Shown here: piece after piece, positions 25,354 through 34,049 of the stretch
Numbering within the stretch: position 1 is the first letter of the stretch
Layout: every line of letters starts with the position of its first letter
Source of the DNA: Amycolatopsis orientalis DSM 43388
GTDB taxonomy: Bacteria; Actinomycetota; Actinomycetes; Mycobacteriales; Pseudonocardiaceae
Assembly: GCF_000411975.1 (NCBI RefSeq)
Contig: NZ_ASXG01000071.1
Location: 1 to 62,078, forward strand
DNA length: 62,078 bases
Reading direction: 5' to 3'
Made by a program: the position numbers and the translations under genes
Notes under the pieces: model-generated
What the model saw: only the letters and a program-made list of their open reading frames with translations
Told to the model about the DNA's origin: nothing
The model's database searches: none

Positions 25354-26414
25354 CGGCGGAAACCGGCGTGGTCGGCAAGCTGTCCACTGTGGACCGATTC
25401 CTTCCGGTGTGGATCGCCGCCGCGATGGTGCTCGGGCTGCTGGCCGGCCGGTGGATTCCCGGCCTGGGCGGAGTGCTGAACGCGGTTTCGGTCGACGGGA
25501 TCTCGTTGCCGATCGCCCTCGGACTGCTCGTGATGATGTACCCGGTGCTGGCGAAAGTCCGCTACGACCGGCTCGGCGGCGTGACCGGCGACCGGCGGCT
25601 GCTGTGGCCCTCGCTGGTGCTGAACTGGCTGATCGGCCCGGCGCTGATGTTCGCGCTCGCCTGGCTGTTGCTGCCCGACCTGCCGGAGTACCGGACCGGG
25701 CTGGTCATCGTCGGGCTCGCCCGCTGCATCGCGATGGTGATCATCTGGAACGACCTGGCCCGCGGCGACCGGGAAGCCGCGGCCGTGCTGGTCGCGCTGA
25801 ACTCGGTGTTCCAGGTCGTCATGTTCGGCGTCCTCGGCTGGTTCTACCTCTCCGTGCTGCCCGGCTGGCTCGGCCTGCCGCAGGCCGGGCTCACCGTTTC
25901 CGCGTGGCAGATCGCCAAGAGCGTGCTGGTGTTCCTGGGCGTCCCGCTGCTCGCCGGCTACCTTTCCCGCCGGCTGGGCGAACGCGCGAAGGGCCGCACC
26001 TGGTACGAATCCCGGCTCCTGCCCAAGATCGGCCCGATTGCGCTGTACGGGCTGCTGTTCACCATCGTGGTCCTGTTCGCCTTGCAGGGCGACCAGATCA
26101 CCAGTCGCCCGCTCGACGTCGCCCGGATCGCCCTGCCGCTGCTGGTCTACTTCGGACTCATGTGGGCCGGTTCCTACGCGGTCGGCAAGGCGATCGGCCT
26201 GTCGTACGAGCGGACCACCACCCTGGCCTTCACCGCCGCGGGCAACAACTTCGAACTCGCCATCGCCGTCGCGATCGCCACCTTCGGTGCCACGAGCGGC
26301 CAAGCGCTCGCCGGAGTCGTCGGTCCGCTCATCGAAGTCCCAGTGCTCGTCGCCCTCGTCTACGTGTCCCTCGCGCTTCGGCACCGGTTCGTGACCGCTG
26401 GGGTCTCGCCATGA
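25350..26414 (+). CDS. acr3: ACR3-family arsenite efflux permease
   Basis: 354 residues with about ten hydrophobic segments, of the bile acid:sodium symporter-like ACR3 family. The essential Cys is in VIVGLARCIAMVIIWNDLA, and the family-typical TLAFTAAGNNFELAIAVAIA lies near the C-terminus. It exports As(III) from the cytoplasm. The GTG overlaps the arsR stop (GTGA) and its own stop overlaps arsC (ATGA), so all three are translationally coupled. Confidence 0.94.
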   Translation: MTAETGVVGKLSTVDRFLPVWIAAAMVLGLLAGRWIPGLGGVLNAVSVDGISLPIALGLLVMMYPVLAKVRYDRLGGVTGDRRLLWPSLVLNWLIGPALMFALAWLLLPDLPEYRTGLVIVGLARCIAMVIIWNDLARGDREAAAVLVALNSVFQVVMFGVLGWFYLSVLPGWLGLPQAGLTVSAWQIAKSVLVFLGVPLLAGYLSRRLGERAKGRTWYESRLLPKIGPIALYGLLFTIVVLFALQGDQITSRPLDVARIALPLLVYFGLMWAGSYAVGKAIGLSYERTTTLAFTAAGNNFELAIAVAIATFGATSGQALAGVVGPLIEVPVLVALVYVSLALRHRFVTAGVSP

Positions 26415-26809
26415 CCATCCCCGAAGTGCTCTTCGTCTGCGTCCACAACGCCGGACGCTCGCAGATGGCGGCCGGACTGCTGCACCACCACGCGCGCGGC
26501 AGAGTACGGGTCCGCTCCGCCGGATCCGCACCAGCCGACACCATCAACCCCGCGGCCGTCGCAGTCATGGCCGAACTCGGCATCGACCTGTCTCGCGAAT
26601 TCCCGAAACCCCTCACCGTTGAGGGAGTTCAAGCGGCCGACGTCGTGATCACCATGGGCTGCGGCGACGCCTGCCCGGTCTTCCCGGGCAAGCGCTACCT
26701 CGACTGGCAACTCGACGACCCAGCCGGCCTCCCGATCGAGCAGGTCCGCCCCATCCGCGACGAGATCGACCGACGGGTCCGCGCGCTGCTCGCCGAACTG
26801 GTCGGATGA
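26411..26809 (+). CDS. arsC: Arsenate reductase, low-molecular-weight phosphatase type
   Basis: 132 residues. The catalytic P-loop is CVHNAGRS (Cys10 to Arg16, C-x5-R), and MGCGDACPVFPG supplies the second pair of thiols used in reduction. The C-terminal RPIRDEIDRRVRAL helix is typical. It reduces As(V) to As(III) for export by the preceding ACR3 protein. The electron donor (thioredoxin or mycoredoxin) cannot be deduced from the sequence. Confidence 0.92.
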   Translation: MTIPEVLFVCVHNAGRSQMAAGLLHHHARGRVRVRSAGSAPADTINPAAVAVMAELGIDLSREFPKPLTVEGVQAADVVITMGCGDACPVFPGKRYLDWQLDDPAGLPIEQVRPIRDEIDRRVRALLAELVG

Positions 26810-26822
26810 GCCCGAAGAACGG

Positions 26823-26863
26823 CAAACGGCCGGCTCCGCACGAGAAGCGGAACCGGCCGTTTG
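26823..26863 (+). terminator. ars operon terminator
   Basis: CAAACGGCCGG pairs with CCGGCCGTTTG, extended inward by CTCCGC/GCGGAA with one mismatch, 14 bp after the arsC stop. The next 250 bp (to 27116) contain no gene that I can support. Confidence 0.75.
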
Positions 26864-27116
26864 AGGAGACCGGCCAGCAGACGGCCCGGAGCGGACCGAA
26901 AGCGGCATTTCACCAGGTCAAACCCGGCTCGGATCACACGGCGTAGGTCTGTCACCCCCGGCGCTGACCTGCGGTACGCCGCCCAGTTTTACCCCTTCTG
27001 ACCTGCTGGCTAGCGGTTGTCGTCGGTCGTTCATGGTCAACCGTCGCCGACGTCTGACGGCCTGGAGGGTCCTTCCCACACCTGTCCGCTTGGCAGCGAG
27101 GTGAGGCTGGCCGTCT

Positions 27117-27395
27117 TCACGGACCAACTTCGGATTGCCCGCCGCGGTATTTCGCCGGTGCTGTCGCAGTCGGTGATCGGCCGGGGCGTCGAGTCAGGTA
27201 GATGTGCCAGTGGTATGCCGCGTTTGGGACGAGGAGCGCGATAAAGATCCATGAGGTCCAGTGGCCCACGAACACGGCCAGAGCCAGCCACATGAGAACG
27301 CCCCACGTGCAGGCGATAGCGCAAGCGAGAACCCACCTTCGATGCCATCGACTGAGCTGGGCTGGGTAGCCGCCTATCCATCGCCGTCGGTCCAC
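27117..27395 (-). CDS. Small putative membrane protein
   Basis: 92 residues with two hydrophobic stretches (VLACAIACTWGVLMWLALAV and TSWIFIALLVPNAAYHW) flanked by Arg-rich ends, suggesting a two-helix membrane protein with a basic cytoplasmic tail. It has a GTG start without a clear ribosome site. It lies alone between the ars operon and the glnA terminator; no family recognised. It may be non-coding or a fragment. Confidence 0.42.
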   Translation of the reverse strand: MDRRRWIGGYPAQLSRWHRRWVLACAIACTWGVLMWLALAVFVGHWTSWIFIALLVPNAAYHWHIYLTRRPGRSPTATAPAKYRGGQSEVGP

Positions 27396-27604
27396 TCGCG
27401 GAGTTTTCCACGTTGCCCGCCCGGAGCAAAGAGCCGCCGAGAAGGCCGTCCGCTGTGGTCGTTCGTGGACGGGGCGGCGTAACAGGACAGGGAGGGTGGG
27501 CGACTTGGCGTTGATGTCCGCGCTTTGCCGGTAGCGACCGTAGCCCGCGCACTCTACGAGCGGGTGTTCCGCCGGAAGGGTGCCGCGTGAGGCGGCTGGC
27601 GCGC
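27396..27604. other. Intergenic stretch without a supported gene
   Basis: No gene is supported here. Near 27510-27590 a plus-strand frame reads LPVATVARALYERVFRRKGAA and then stops. It looks like the tail of a lost protein, but it is too short to assign. Confidence 0.4.
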
Positions 27605-27648
27605 AAAAAAAAGGACGGCGGTCGGGGAATCCCCTCGACCGCCGTCCT
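27605..27648 (-). terminator. Intrinsic terminator of glnA
   Basis: On the minus strand the stem AGGACGGCGGTCG/CGACCGCCGTCCT (13 bp) is followed by eight T residues (plus-strand A run at 27605-27612). A canonical T-tract terminator is uncommon in such high-GC DNA. It lies about 100 bp after the glnA stop. Confidence 0.88.
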
Positions 27649-27745
27649 GTGTCTTGGTGGTCGTCACCGGCTGACCTTTGCCGGCCTGGTGACGGCCTGG
27701 CGGGCGCTTCGGCCAGTGAAATGCCTGGTCAAAGCGCCGCGCCGA

Positions 27746-29170
27746 TCACACGTCGTAGTACAGCGAGAACTCGTACGGGTGCGGGCGAAGCCGCAGCGGG
27801 TCGATTTCGTTTTCGCGCTTGTACTGGATCCACGTCTCGATCACGTCCGGCGTGAAGACGCCGCCCTCGAGCAGGTAGTCGTGGTCCTGCTCCAGGGTGT
27901 CCAGCACGGTGCCCAGGTCGCCCGGGACCAGCTTGACGTTCTTGGCCTCCTCGGGCGGCAGCTCGTAGAGGTCCTTGTCGATCGGCTCCGGCGGCTCGAT
28001 CTTGTTCTTGATGCCGTCGAGCCCGGCCATCATCATCGCGGAGAACGCCAGGTACGGGTTGCCCGACGAGTCCGGGCAGCGGAACTCGGCGCGCTTGGCC
28101 TTCGCGTTGTTGCCGGTGATCGGGATGCGGACGCAGGCGGAGCGGTTGCGCTGCGAGTACACCAGCGAAACCGGGGCCTCGAAGCCCGGCACCAGGCGGT
28201 GGTAGGAGTTCACCGTCGGGTTGGTGAAGGCCAGCAGGCTCGGCGCGTGCTTGAGCAGACCGCCGATGTAGTGCCGCGCCGTGTCGGACAGGCCCGCGTA
28301 GCCGGACTCGTCGTGGAACAGCGGCTGGCCGTCCTTCCACAGCGACTGGTGGCAGTGCATGCCCGAGCCGTTGTCGCCGGCGAGCGGCTTCGGCATGAAC
28401 GTCGCGGTCTTGCCCGCGGCGAACACCGTGTTCTTCACGATGTACTTGAACAGCTGCAGGTCGTCAGCAGCGTGCAGCAGCGTGTTGAACTTGTAGTTGA
28501 TCTCCGTCTGGCCGGCGGTGCCCACCTCGTGGTGCGCGCGCTCGATCTCGAAGCCGGAGTTCTGCAGCTGGCGGACGATGTCGTCGCGCAGGTCGGCGAA
28601 GTGGTCGACCGGCGGGACGGGGAAGTAGCCGCCCTTGAACCGGGTCTTGTAACCCTGGTTGCCGCCCTCGGTGTCGGCACCGGTGTTCCACCAGCCCTCG
28701 ATCGAGTCGATTTCGTGGAACGACAGGTGCTCGGCGTCCTCGAAGCGGACCGAGTCGAAGATGTAGAACTCCGCCTCCGGGCCGAAGTACACGTTGTCGG
28801 CGACGCCGTACTCCGAGATGTACTGCTCGGCCTTGCGCGCGATGTTGCGCGGGTCGCGGCTGTAGGCCTCACGGGTGAACGGGTCGTGCACGAAGAAGTT
28901 CAGCGAGAGCGTCTTCGCCTTGCGGAACGGGTCGATCCGCGCCGTCTCGGGGTCCGGCAGCAGCAGCATGTCGGACTCGTGGATCGACTGGAAACCGCGC
29001 ACCGAGGAGCCGTCGAAGGCGAGACCCTCTTCGTACGCCTCCAGGTCGAACGCCTTCGCGGGCACCGTGAAGTGCTGCATGACGCCCGGCAGGTCGCAGA
29101 ACCTGACGTCGATGGACTCCACCTTCTCATCTGCGATGAGGCGCTGAATGTCGTCTGGAGTAGTGGGCAC
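27746..29170 (-). CDS. glnA: Type I glutamine synthetase
   Basis: 474 residues, the length of GSI-beta enzymes, making glutamine from glutamate, ammonia and ATP as a dodecamer. It shows the GSI catalytic signatures ([49 protein letters not shown]). The adenylylation site Tyr402 is intact in [13 protein letters not shown], matching the GlnE encoded at 3.2-6.1 kb. The ATG has AAGGAG upstream. It is preceded by a four-element GlnR box and followed by a T-tract terminator. Confidence 0.98.
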   Translation of the reverse strand: MPTTPDDIQRLIADEKVESIDVRFCDLPGVMQHFTVPAKAFDLEAYEEGLAFDGSSVRGFQSIHESDMLLLPDPETARIDPFRKAKTLSLNFFVHDPFTREAYSRDPRNIARKAEQYISEYGVADNVYFGPEAEFYIFDSVRFEDAEHLSFHEIDSIEGWWNTGADTEGGNQGYKTRFKGGYFPVPPVDHFADLRDDIVRQLQNSGFEIERAHHEVGTAGQTEINYKFNTLLHAADDLQLFKYIVKNTVFAAGKTATFMPKPLAGDNGSGMHCHQSLWKDGQPLFHDESGYAGLSDTARHYIGGLLKHAPSLLAFTNPTVNSYHRLVPGFEAPVSLVYSQRNRSACVRIPITGNNAKAKRAEFRCPDSSGNPYLAFSAMMMAGLDGIKNKIEPPEPIDKDLYELPPEEAKNVKLVPGDLGTVLDTLEQDHDYLLEGGVFTPDVIETWIQYKRENEIDPLRLRPHPYEFSLYYDV

Positions 29171-29237
29171 CCTCGGTGACTCCTTCTCGTTCGTTACCGG
29201 CGGCTGTACTCTCTTCGGCTCACGCTAAGAGGGCGGT

Positions 29238-29275
29238 GTTGCCCGACCGTCACCCGAATGTTTCGCCGGTGTTAA
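29238..29275 (-). promoter_or_regulatory. GlnR box of glnA
   Basis: On the minus strand TTAAC-N6-GAAAC-N6-GTGAC-N6-GCAAC reproduces the actinobacterial GlnR consensus (gTnAC and GaAAC elements, each separated by 6 bp) with exact spacing through all four elements. It lies 68-105 bp upstream of the glnA start, where GlnR activates under nitrogen limitation. Confidence 0.88.
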
Positions 29276-29342
29276 CGGGTTGCCGTCGCCGCCCAGTCGA
29301 CCAGGCCGGATGTGGTCCGCGCCACCGGCATACCCTGGACGG

Positions 29343-29831
29343 GTGGCGAGATGGACGGGTGAATGGCTGCCGGGCACGGGCGACGGCTCGACCGCGGCGG
29401 GTCCGCGCGAGGCCCCGAAGTGGCGCGGCGAGTCGCTGGGCCTGCCCGAATCCGGCGTGGGCGCGGTGGCCGGCGGCGGTCCGCGCTTCCTCGCGCTCGT
29501 GCTCGACCTGGTGCTCGCTTCCCTGATCACGGCCCTGTTCGTACGCTACGACCTGCAGAACGCCGCCGCGATGCAGACGTTCAACCTCTGGGCGGGCGCG
29601 GTCTGGGCGGTCATCACTGTCATCCCGGTCACGTTCTTCGGCTTCACCCCCGGCATGGCGGCCCTGGGCATCCGGGTGGCCCGCCTGGACGGGGCGGCGA
29701 TGGTCGGCGCGTGGCGAGCGCTGGTGCGGATGGTGCTGACCGCGCTGCTGCTCCCGCCGCTCGTGCGCAACGCCGACGGCCGCAACTGGCTCGACCGTGC
29801 CACGAACACCGTCGTCATCCGGATGCGCTGA
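29343..29831 (+). CDS. RDD family membrane protein
   Basis: 162 residues. A Pro/Gly-rich N-terminus of about 45 residues leads to an RDD domain: RFLALVLDLVLASLITALFV, then WAGAVWAVITVIPVTFFGF, and the family-typical FTPGMAALGIRVARLDG. Two or three membrane helices. Function unknown for the family; ion or solute transport has been suggested. The GTG at 29343 starts about 68 bp beyond the GlnR box, which might also affect this divergent gene. Confidence 0.85.
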   Translation: MARWTGEWLPGTGDGSTAAGPREAPKWRGESLGLPESGVGAVAGGGPRFLALVLDLVLASLITALFVRYDLQNAAAMQTFNLWAGAVWAVITVIPVTFFGFTPGMAALGIRVARLDGAAMVGAWRALVRMVLTALLLPPLVRNADGRNWLDRATNTVVIRMR

Positions 29832-29859
29832 CGACTCGCCGCGTTGATTCGAACGCAAA

Positions 29860-29890
29860 GAACCCCCGGCCGCGACCAGGCCGGGGGTTC
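29860..29890. terminator. Terminator between convergent genes
   Basis: GAACCCCCGGCC pairs with GGCCGGGGGTTC across a 7-nt loop in the gap between the RDD gene and the convergent DUF4191 gene. Confidence 0.75.
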
Positions 29891-29908
29891 TCGACGTTTC
29901 CGGCAGCG

Positions 29909-30637
29909 TCAGCGACGGCGGATGGTGCGCTGCACGTTCCGCATCTTCGCGCCCGCGGGCATCGGGCCCTTCGGCATCGCCGCGCCGCGCGAACCGAGGG
30001 CGGCCAGCTTCGCTTCGAGGGCGTCGACCTGGGCCGGCTTGAGGTTGCGCGGCAGCTTCGCCAGGTGCGACTGCAGCTTCTTGAGCGGAACCTGCTTTTC
30101 TTCGTGGCCGATCGTCACGTCGTAGATCGGGGTGTCGCCGACCAGCCGCGACACGCGCTTCTTCTCCTGCGCGAGCAGGCTCTTCACCCGGTGCGGGGCG
30201 CCTTCGGCCACGAGGATCACGCCGGGGTGGCCGAGCACGCGGTGGACGGCGTCGAGCTGGGTCGTCGCGGCGACGGTCGGCGTGACCTTCCACTTGCCGC
30301 GCATGTTCTCCAGCGCCCAGGCGCCGGCACCGGGCTGGCCGTCGGCCTTCCCGTAGACCGTGCGCTGCACGCGCCTGCCGAAGATGATCACAGCGAGCAG
30401 GATGCCGAGCACGATGCCCAGCGGCAGCAGCGTCCACTGGATGCCGAAGATGAACCCGATGCCGAACAGCACACCGGCGACCACCACGATCGAACCGACC
30501 ATCCAGGGGATGAGCATCGGGTCTTCGCGGCGCTGCATCTTGAACGCTTCGAACAGCTGCCCGCGCCGGGCCTTGCTCGCCGCGCGCTTTTCCCGCTTGG
30601 CCTGCTTGGCCGCTTCCTTGTCCTGCTTGCCCGCCAT
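29909..30637 (-). CDS. DUF4191 family membrane protein
   Basis: 242 residues. A Lys/Arg/Ala-rich cytoplasmic N-terminus (KEAAKQAKREKRAASKARR) is followed by two membrane helices (MVGSIVVVAGVLFGIGFIFG, LLPLGIVLGILLAVIIF) and a soluble domain with LGHPGVILVAEGAPHRVKSL, typical of the actinobacterial DUF4191 family, whose function is unknown. A basic tail ends in IRRR. It is divergent from uvrD2. Confidence 0.88.
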   Translation of the reverse strand: MAGKQDKEAAKQAKREKRAASKARRGQLFEAFKMQRREDPMLIPWMVGSIVVVAGVLFGIGFIFGIQWTLLPLGIVLGILLAVIIFGRRVQRTVYGKADGQPGAGAWALENMRGKWKVTPTVAATTQLDAVHRVLGHPGVILVAEGAPHRVKSLLAQEKKRVSRLVGDTPIYDVTIGHEEKQVPLKKLQSHLAKLPRNLKPAQVDALEAKLAALGSRGAAMPKGPMPAGAKMRNVQRTIRRR

Positions 30638-30701
30638 ATGACCAGGATACGGCCGCGTGCCCGGCCGGGAATCTGTCGGCCCCCTCTGCGAGGATCGCGG
30701 G

Positions 30702-32801
30702 GTGGCCATCGCATCGTCTCCCCAGAGCCGGCAGAGCCGCGCGAACCTGCTTGACGGGCTTGATCCCGAACAGCGCGCCGCCGCGGCGGCCCCCCGCGGC
30801 CCGGTGTGCGTCCTCGCCGGCGCGGGCACCGGAAAGACCCGCACGATCACGCACCGCATCGCCCACCTGGTCCGATCGGGCCACGTCGCGGCCGGGCAGG
30901 TGCTGGCCGTCACCTTCACCACGCGCGCGGCGGGGGAGATGCGCACTCGGCTGCGCGGCCTCGGGGTCGACGCGGCGCAGGCGCTGACCTTCCACGCCGC
31001 CGCCCGCCGTCAGCTCCGTTACTTCTGGCCGCGGGTCGTCGGCGACCGGCCGTGGGACCTGATCGACAACAAGTTCCGGCTCGTCGCCCAGGCCGCCCAG
31101 CGCGTCCGGTTGAGCACCGAGACCGAGGTGCTGCGCGACCTGGCGAGCGAGATCGAGTGGAGCAAGGCGTCGCTCGTCTCGCCGGACGACTACCCAGCGG
31201 TCGCCGCGAGGACGCAGCGCGACACTCCCGCGCCGGTCGCGCAGGTCGCCGAGGTCTACCGGTGGTACGAGGAGCTGAAGACGAACGCGCAGGTCCTCGA
31301 CTTCGACGACCTGCTCCTGCAGACCACCGCGGTGCTCGAGAAGCACGAGGCGGTCGCGGCCGAGTTCCGCGACCGGTACCGCTGCTTCGTGGTCGACGAG
31401 TACCAGGACGTCACGCCGCTCCAGCAGCGGCTGCTCGACGCGTGGCTCGGCGGGCGCGACGACCTCACCGTCGTCGGCGACGCCAACCAGACCATCTACT
31501 CCTTCGGCGGCGCCTCGCCGAAGTCGCTGCTGGAGTTCACGCGGCGGTTCCCGGAGGCGACCGTCGTGCGCCTCGAACGCGACTACCGGTCCACGCCGCA
31601 GGTCGTCGCGCTCGCGAACCGCGTGATCGGCGCCGCGCGCGGGCGTCCGGCCGGGTCGCGGCTCAAGCTCATCGGCCAGCGTCCGGACGGTCCGGAGCCG
31701 CGGTTCGCCGAGTACGAGGACGAGGCCGCCGAAGCCAGCGCGGTCGCGCGGCGGGTCCGCGAACTGCTCGACGCGGACGTGCCGGCGAGCGAGATCGCGG
31801 TGTTGTTCCGGGTGAACGCGCAGTCGGAGGCGTACGAGCAGGCGCTCACCGAAGCCGGGATCCCGTACCTGGTCCGCGGCGGCGAGCGGTTCTTCCAGCG
31901 CACCGAGGTACGGCAGGCGATGGCGGCGCTGCGCACTGCGTCAATGGAACCCACCTCGCTGGAGCTGGTCACGGCGGTGCGTTCGGTGCTCGCGCGAGTC
32001 GGCCTGACCGAACAACCGCCGTCCGGCGGAGCGGCGAAGGAGCGATGGGACGCGCTGCTGGCGCTGGTCGAGTTGGCCGAGGAACTGGCGGCGTCGGTCC
32101 AAGACGCGGACCTGCCACGGTTCGTCGCGGAACTCGAACAGCGCGCGGCAGCGCAGCACCCGCCGACGGTCGAAGGTGTCACGCTCGCCTCGCTGCACGC
32201 GGCGAAGGGGCTGGAGTGGGACGCGGTGTTTCTCGTCGGGCTGTCCGAAGGAACGATGCCGATCCTGCACGCGGACGGCGACGACGCCGCGATCGAAGAG
32301 GAACGACGGCTGTTCTACGTCGGCGTCACGCGGGCCCGGGTGCACCTGTCACTGTCGTGGTCGCTCTCGCGCGGTCCGGGCCGGGGACGCAACCGGCGGC
32401 GGTCGCGGTTCCTGTACGGGCTGATCCCGGAGGACCACCCGGCCGCGCGCATCGCCCGCTCGCAGCAGGTGGCGAAGCCCGGGTCGAACGTCGCCCGCTG
32501 CCGGCTGTGCGGCGGTCCGCTGGTGCAGACCATGGAGGTCAAGCTGGGGCGGTGCGGGAAGTGCCCGTCCACAGTGGATGAGGAACTGCTGCAGAAGCTG
32601 AAGGCGTGGCGCGGGGAGCGTTCGCGGGAGTTGAAGGTCCCGGCGTTCGTCGTGTTCACTGACGCGACGCTGATGGCGATCGCCGAGCAGCGGCCGACCG
32701 ACGACGGCGCGCTGGTGTCGATCTCCGGGATCGGCGCGACGAAGCTGGAGCGGTTCGGCGCGGAGGTGCTCGACGTCGTCCGGTCGTCGATGCGATCTTG
32801 A
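30702..32801 (+). CDS. uvrD2: ATP-dependent DNA helicase UvrD2
   Basis: 699 residues of superfamily 1A. Walker A is [15 protein letters not shown], motif II is VVDEYQDV, motif III is [16 protein letters not shown], motif IV is LERDYRST and motif VI is [11 protein letters not shown] tetracysteine motif (CRLCGG ... CGKC) and a C-terminal HRDC domain ([14 protein letters not shown]) define the mycobacterial UvrD2 subtype. The GTG at 30702 has GAGGA 7-8 nt upstream. It lies immediately upstream of the whiB7 promoter, as in mycobacteria. Confidence 0.95.
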   Translation: MAIASSPQSRQSRANLLDGLDPEQRAAAAAPRGPVCVLAGAGTGKTRTITHRIAHLVRSGHVAAGQVLAVTFTTRAAGEMRTRLRGLGVDAAQALTFHAAARRQLRYFWPRVVGDRPWDLIDNKFRLVAQAAQRVRLSTETEVLRDLASEIEWSKASLVSPDDYPAVAARTQRDTPAPVAQVAEVYRWYEELKTNAQVLDFDDLLLQTTAVLEKHEAVAAEFRDRYRCFVVDEYQDVTPLQQRLLDAWLGGRDDLTVVGDANQTIYSFGGASPKSLLEFTRRFPEATVVRLERDYRSTPQVVALANRVIGAARGRPAGSRLKLIGQRPDGPEPRFAEYEDEAAEASAVARRVRELLDADVPASEIAVLFRVNAQSEAYEQALTEAGIPYLVRGGERFFQRTEVRQAMAALRTASMEPTSLELVTAVRSVLARVGLTEQPPSGGAAKERWDALLALVELAEELAASVQDADLPRFVAELEQRAAAQHPPTVEGVTLASLHAAKGLEWDAVFLVGLSEGTMPILHADGDDAAIEEERRLFYVGVTRARVHLSLSWSLSRGPGRGRNRRRSRFLYGLIPEDHPAARIARSQQVAKPGSNVARCRLCGGPLVQTMEVKLGRCGKCPSTVDEELLQKLKAWRGERSRELKVPAFVVFTDATLMAIAEQRPTDDGALVSISGIGATKLERFGAEVLDVVRSSMRS

Positions 32802-32876
32802 CCGCGTCTTCGCGGTGATCGGTGCGGCGAACCTGCAGCTCGGAGGCGATCTTCAGCTTTTCGGCAGAGATTTGGG

Positions 32877-32914
32877 AAAATAAGTTGCCCCGGTTGCGCC
32901 GGGGCGCATAACCT
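32877..32914 (+). promoter_or_regulatory. whiB7 promoter with AT-rich WhiB7-binding element
   Basis: AAAATAAG lies directly upstream of a TTGCCC -35 hexamer, with TAACCT as -10 after an 18-bp spacer. An AT-rich element abutting the -35 box is the known signature of WhiB7/SigA-activated promoters, so autoregulation is expected. A GCCCCGG/CCGGGGC hairpin overlaps the spacer. Predicted start of transcription is near 32920, giving a leader of about 520 nt. Confidence 0.7.
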
Positions 32915-33010
32915 GCGTAGGCACCCGGGCGAGAGCCCGGTCTGGGGATGAACACGACGGTTGCCGCTTCGAGCGGCGCAGTCCGACAGAAGAAAGGCGG
33001 TGCCGGTGAA

Positions 33011-33289
33011 ATGATCAGCAATCTGAAACTCGCGTTCCCTGGCACCGGTCTGTCTCTGTGCATGACCGCCGACGCCCCGCGCCAGGGCACCGGTGTGTCC
33101 ACGTTCGCGCACATCGACGGAACGCGTCGTCACATGGACGGACTGCGTCGCATCGAGCGCAACGGGGCCCCGGTCGGCATCACTCTCGCGAGCGCCGCCG
33201 TTGTTGCCGCGTACCCGCAGGTTGATGTCGATCTGCCGACCATCAAGCAGTTCCGTGTTCCGTTGTCGATACGGGAGCGAAGTTCCTGA
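33011..33289 (+). CDS. Leader ORF (uORF) of whiB7
   Basis: 92 codons from ATG 33011 (or 113 from 32948) in the whiB7 leader, starting ISNLKLAFPGTGLSLCM and ending PLSIRERSS. AGAAAGG lies about 11 nt upstream of the ATG. It is not a family I recognise. Its stop codon is 22 bp before the attenuator hairpin, so ribosome position on this ORF could decide between terminator and read-through, as in known whiB7/wblC leaders. It is longer than the short uORFs I recall there and may encode a functional small protein. Confidence 0.6.
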   Translation: MISNLKLAFPGTGLSLCMTADAPRQGTGVSTFAHIDGTRRHMDGLRRIERNGAPVGITLASAAVVAAYPQVDVDLPTIKQFRVPLSIRERSS

Positions 33290-33310
33290 CCTGCGTCAGG
33301 ACTCAAGGCT

Positions 33311-33360
33311 CACGAAGGCCGCGGAACCGGTAACCGGATCCGCGGCCTTCGTGTTTTTTT
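33311..33360 (+). terminator. Rho-independent attenuator in the whiB7 leader
   Basis: CACGAAGGCCGCGGA (33311-33325) pairs perfectly with 33339-33353 and is followed by seven T residues (33354-33360). It lies upstream of whiB7, not after a full operon, so it should stop uninduced transcripts. A smaller CCTGA/TCAGG hairpin just after the uORF stop might compete with it. Confidence 0.9.
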
Positions 33361-33441
33361 GGCTGCACAACGAGAAGGAACAAGTTGTCCAGTTCGATCG
33401 CCCACCGCCACACCACCACCGCACCGCAAAGGAGCACGGAA

Positions 33442-33789
33442 ATGTCATCCGCCATCGCCCTCGCCGAGGGCCCCTTAGCCGAAGGGTTCGACATCGGCGA
33501 CCTGCTCGAAGGGGTCGCCGAACCGGAACTCCCCTGCCGCTCGCGCGACGCGGACCTCTGGTTCGCCGAATCGCCCGCGGAACTCGAGCGGGCCAAGGCG
33601 TTCTGCGCCGGCTGCCCGGTCCGCGAGGCCTGCCTCGCGGGTGCACTCGCCCGGCGTGAGCCGTGGGGTGTCTGGGGAGGCGAAATCTTCGAGCGCGGCG
33701 CGGTGATCGCGCGCAAGCGGCCCCGTGGCCGTCCGCGCAAGAACGCCGCTCTCGAACCCGCCGCCGCGGCCCGGAGCGCAGCCGCATGA
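33442..33789 (+). CDS. whiB7: Redox/antibiotic-response regulator WhiB7
   Basis: 115 residues. Four [4Fe-4S] ligands are visible: LPCRSRD, FCAGCPV (C-x2-C) and REACLAG. The EPWGVWGGEIF turn is the WhiB7 form of the G-V-W-G-G motif, and the C-terminal RPRGRPRKN AT-hook is specific to WhiB7. It binds AT-rich DNA beside SigA promoters and activates intrinsic antibiotic resistance genes. AAAGGAG lies 7 nt before the ATG. Position after uvrD2 supports the assignment. Controlled by promoter 32877-32914 and attenuator 33311-33360. Confidence 0.96.
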   Translation: MSSAIALAEGPLAEGFDIGDLLEGVAEPELPCRSRDADLWFAESPAELERAKAFCAGCPVREACLAGALARREPWGVWGGEIFERGAVIARKRPRGRPRKNAALEPAAAARSAAA

Positions 33790-34049
33790 CCGTCGACCTC
33801 ATCACCACGCGCGATTTCGAGGCCCGCACCGGAAAACCGGTCCGCGTACAGCCGAAACCCAAGCAGAACAAGCTTCAGGAGACCACGAAGATGTTGCTTC
33901 ACGAAGAACTGTCCCGAGCGCGAATACGGGACCTGATATCCGAACACGAAGCCCAACGCCCGTGGCGCAAGGCGCGAGCCGCGCGCCGCTGGTCACGGGT
34001 AGCCCGCTGGGCGGCCAGCCGAGCGGAGCGATACCAGCCACCGAACTAA
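33786..34049 (+). CDS. Small basic protein coupled to whiB7
   Basis: 87 residues. The ATG overlaps the whiB7 stop (ATGA), so it should be translated whenever WhiB7 is made. The central MLLHEELSRARIRDLI helix and the Arg/Trp-rich C-terminus (RKARAARRWSRVARWAASRA) predict a helical, strongly basic protein that could bind nucleic acid. I do not recognise the family. Its coupling suggests a role in the WhiB7 response (inference). Confidence 0.72.
   Translation: MTVDLITTRDFEARTGKPVRVQPKPKQNKLQETTKMLLHEELSRARIRDLISEHEAQRPWRKARAARRWSRVARWAASRAERYQPPN

Noticed and set aside
26864..27116. Short ORFs between the ars terminator and the small membrane protein
   Set aside because: They have Arg/Pro-rich random-like translations and no ribosome sites or family features.
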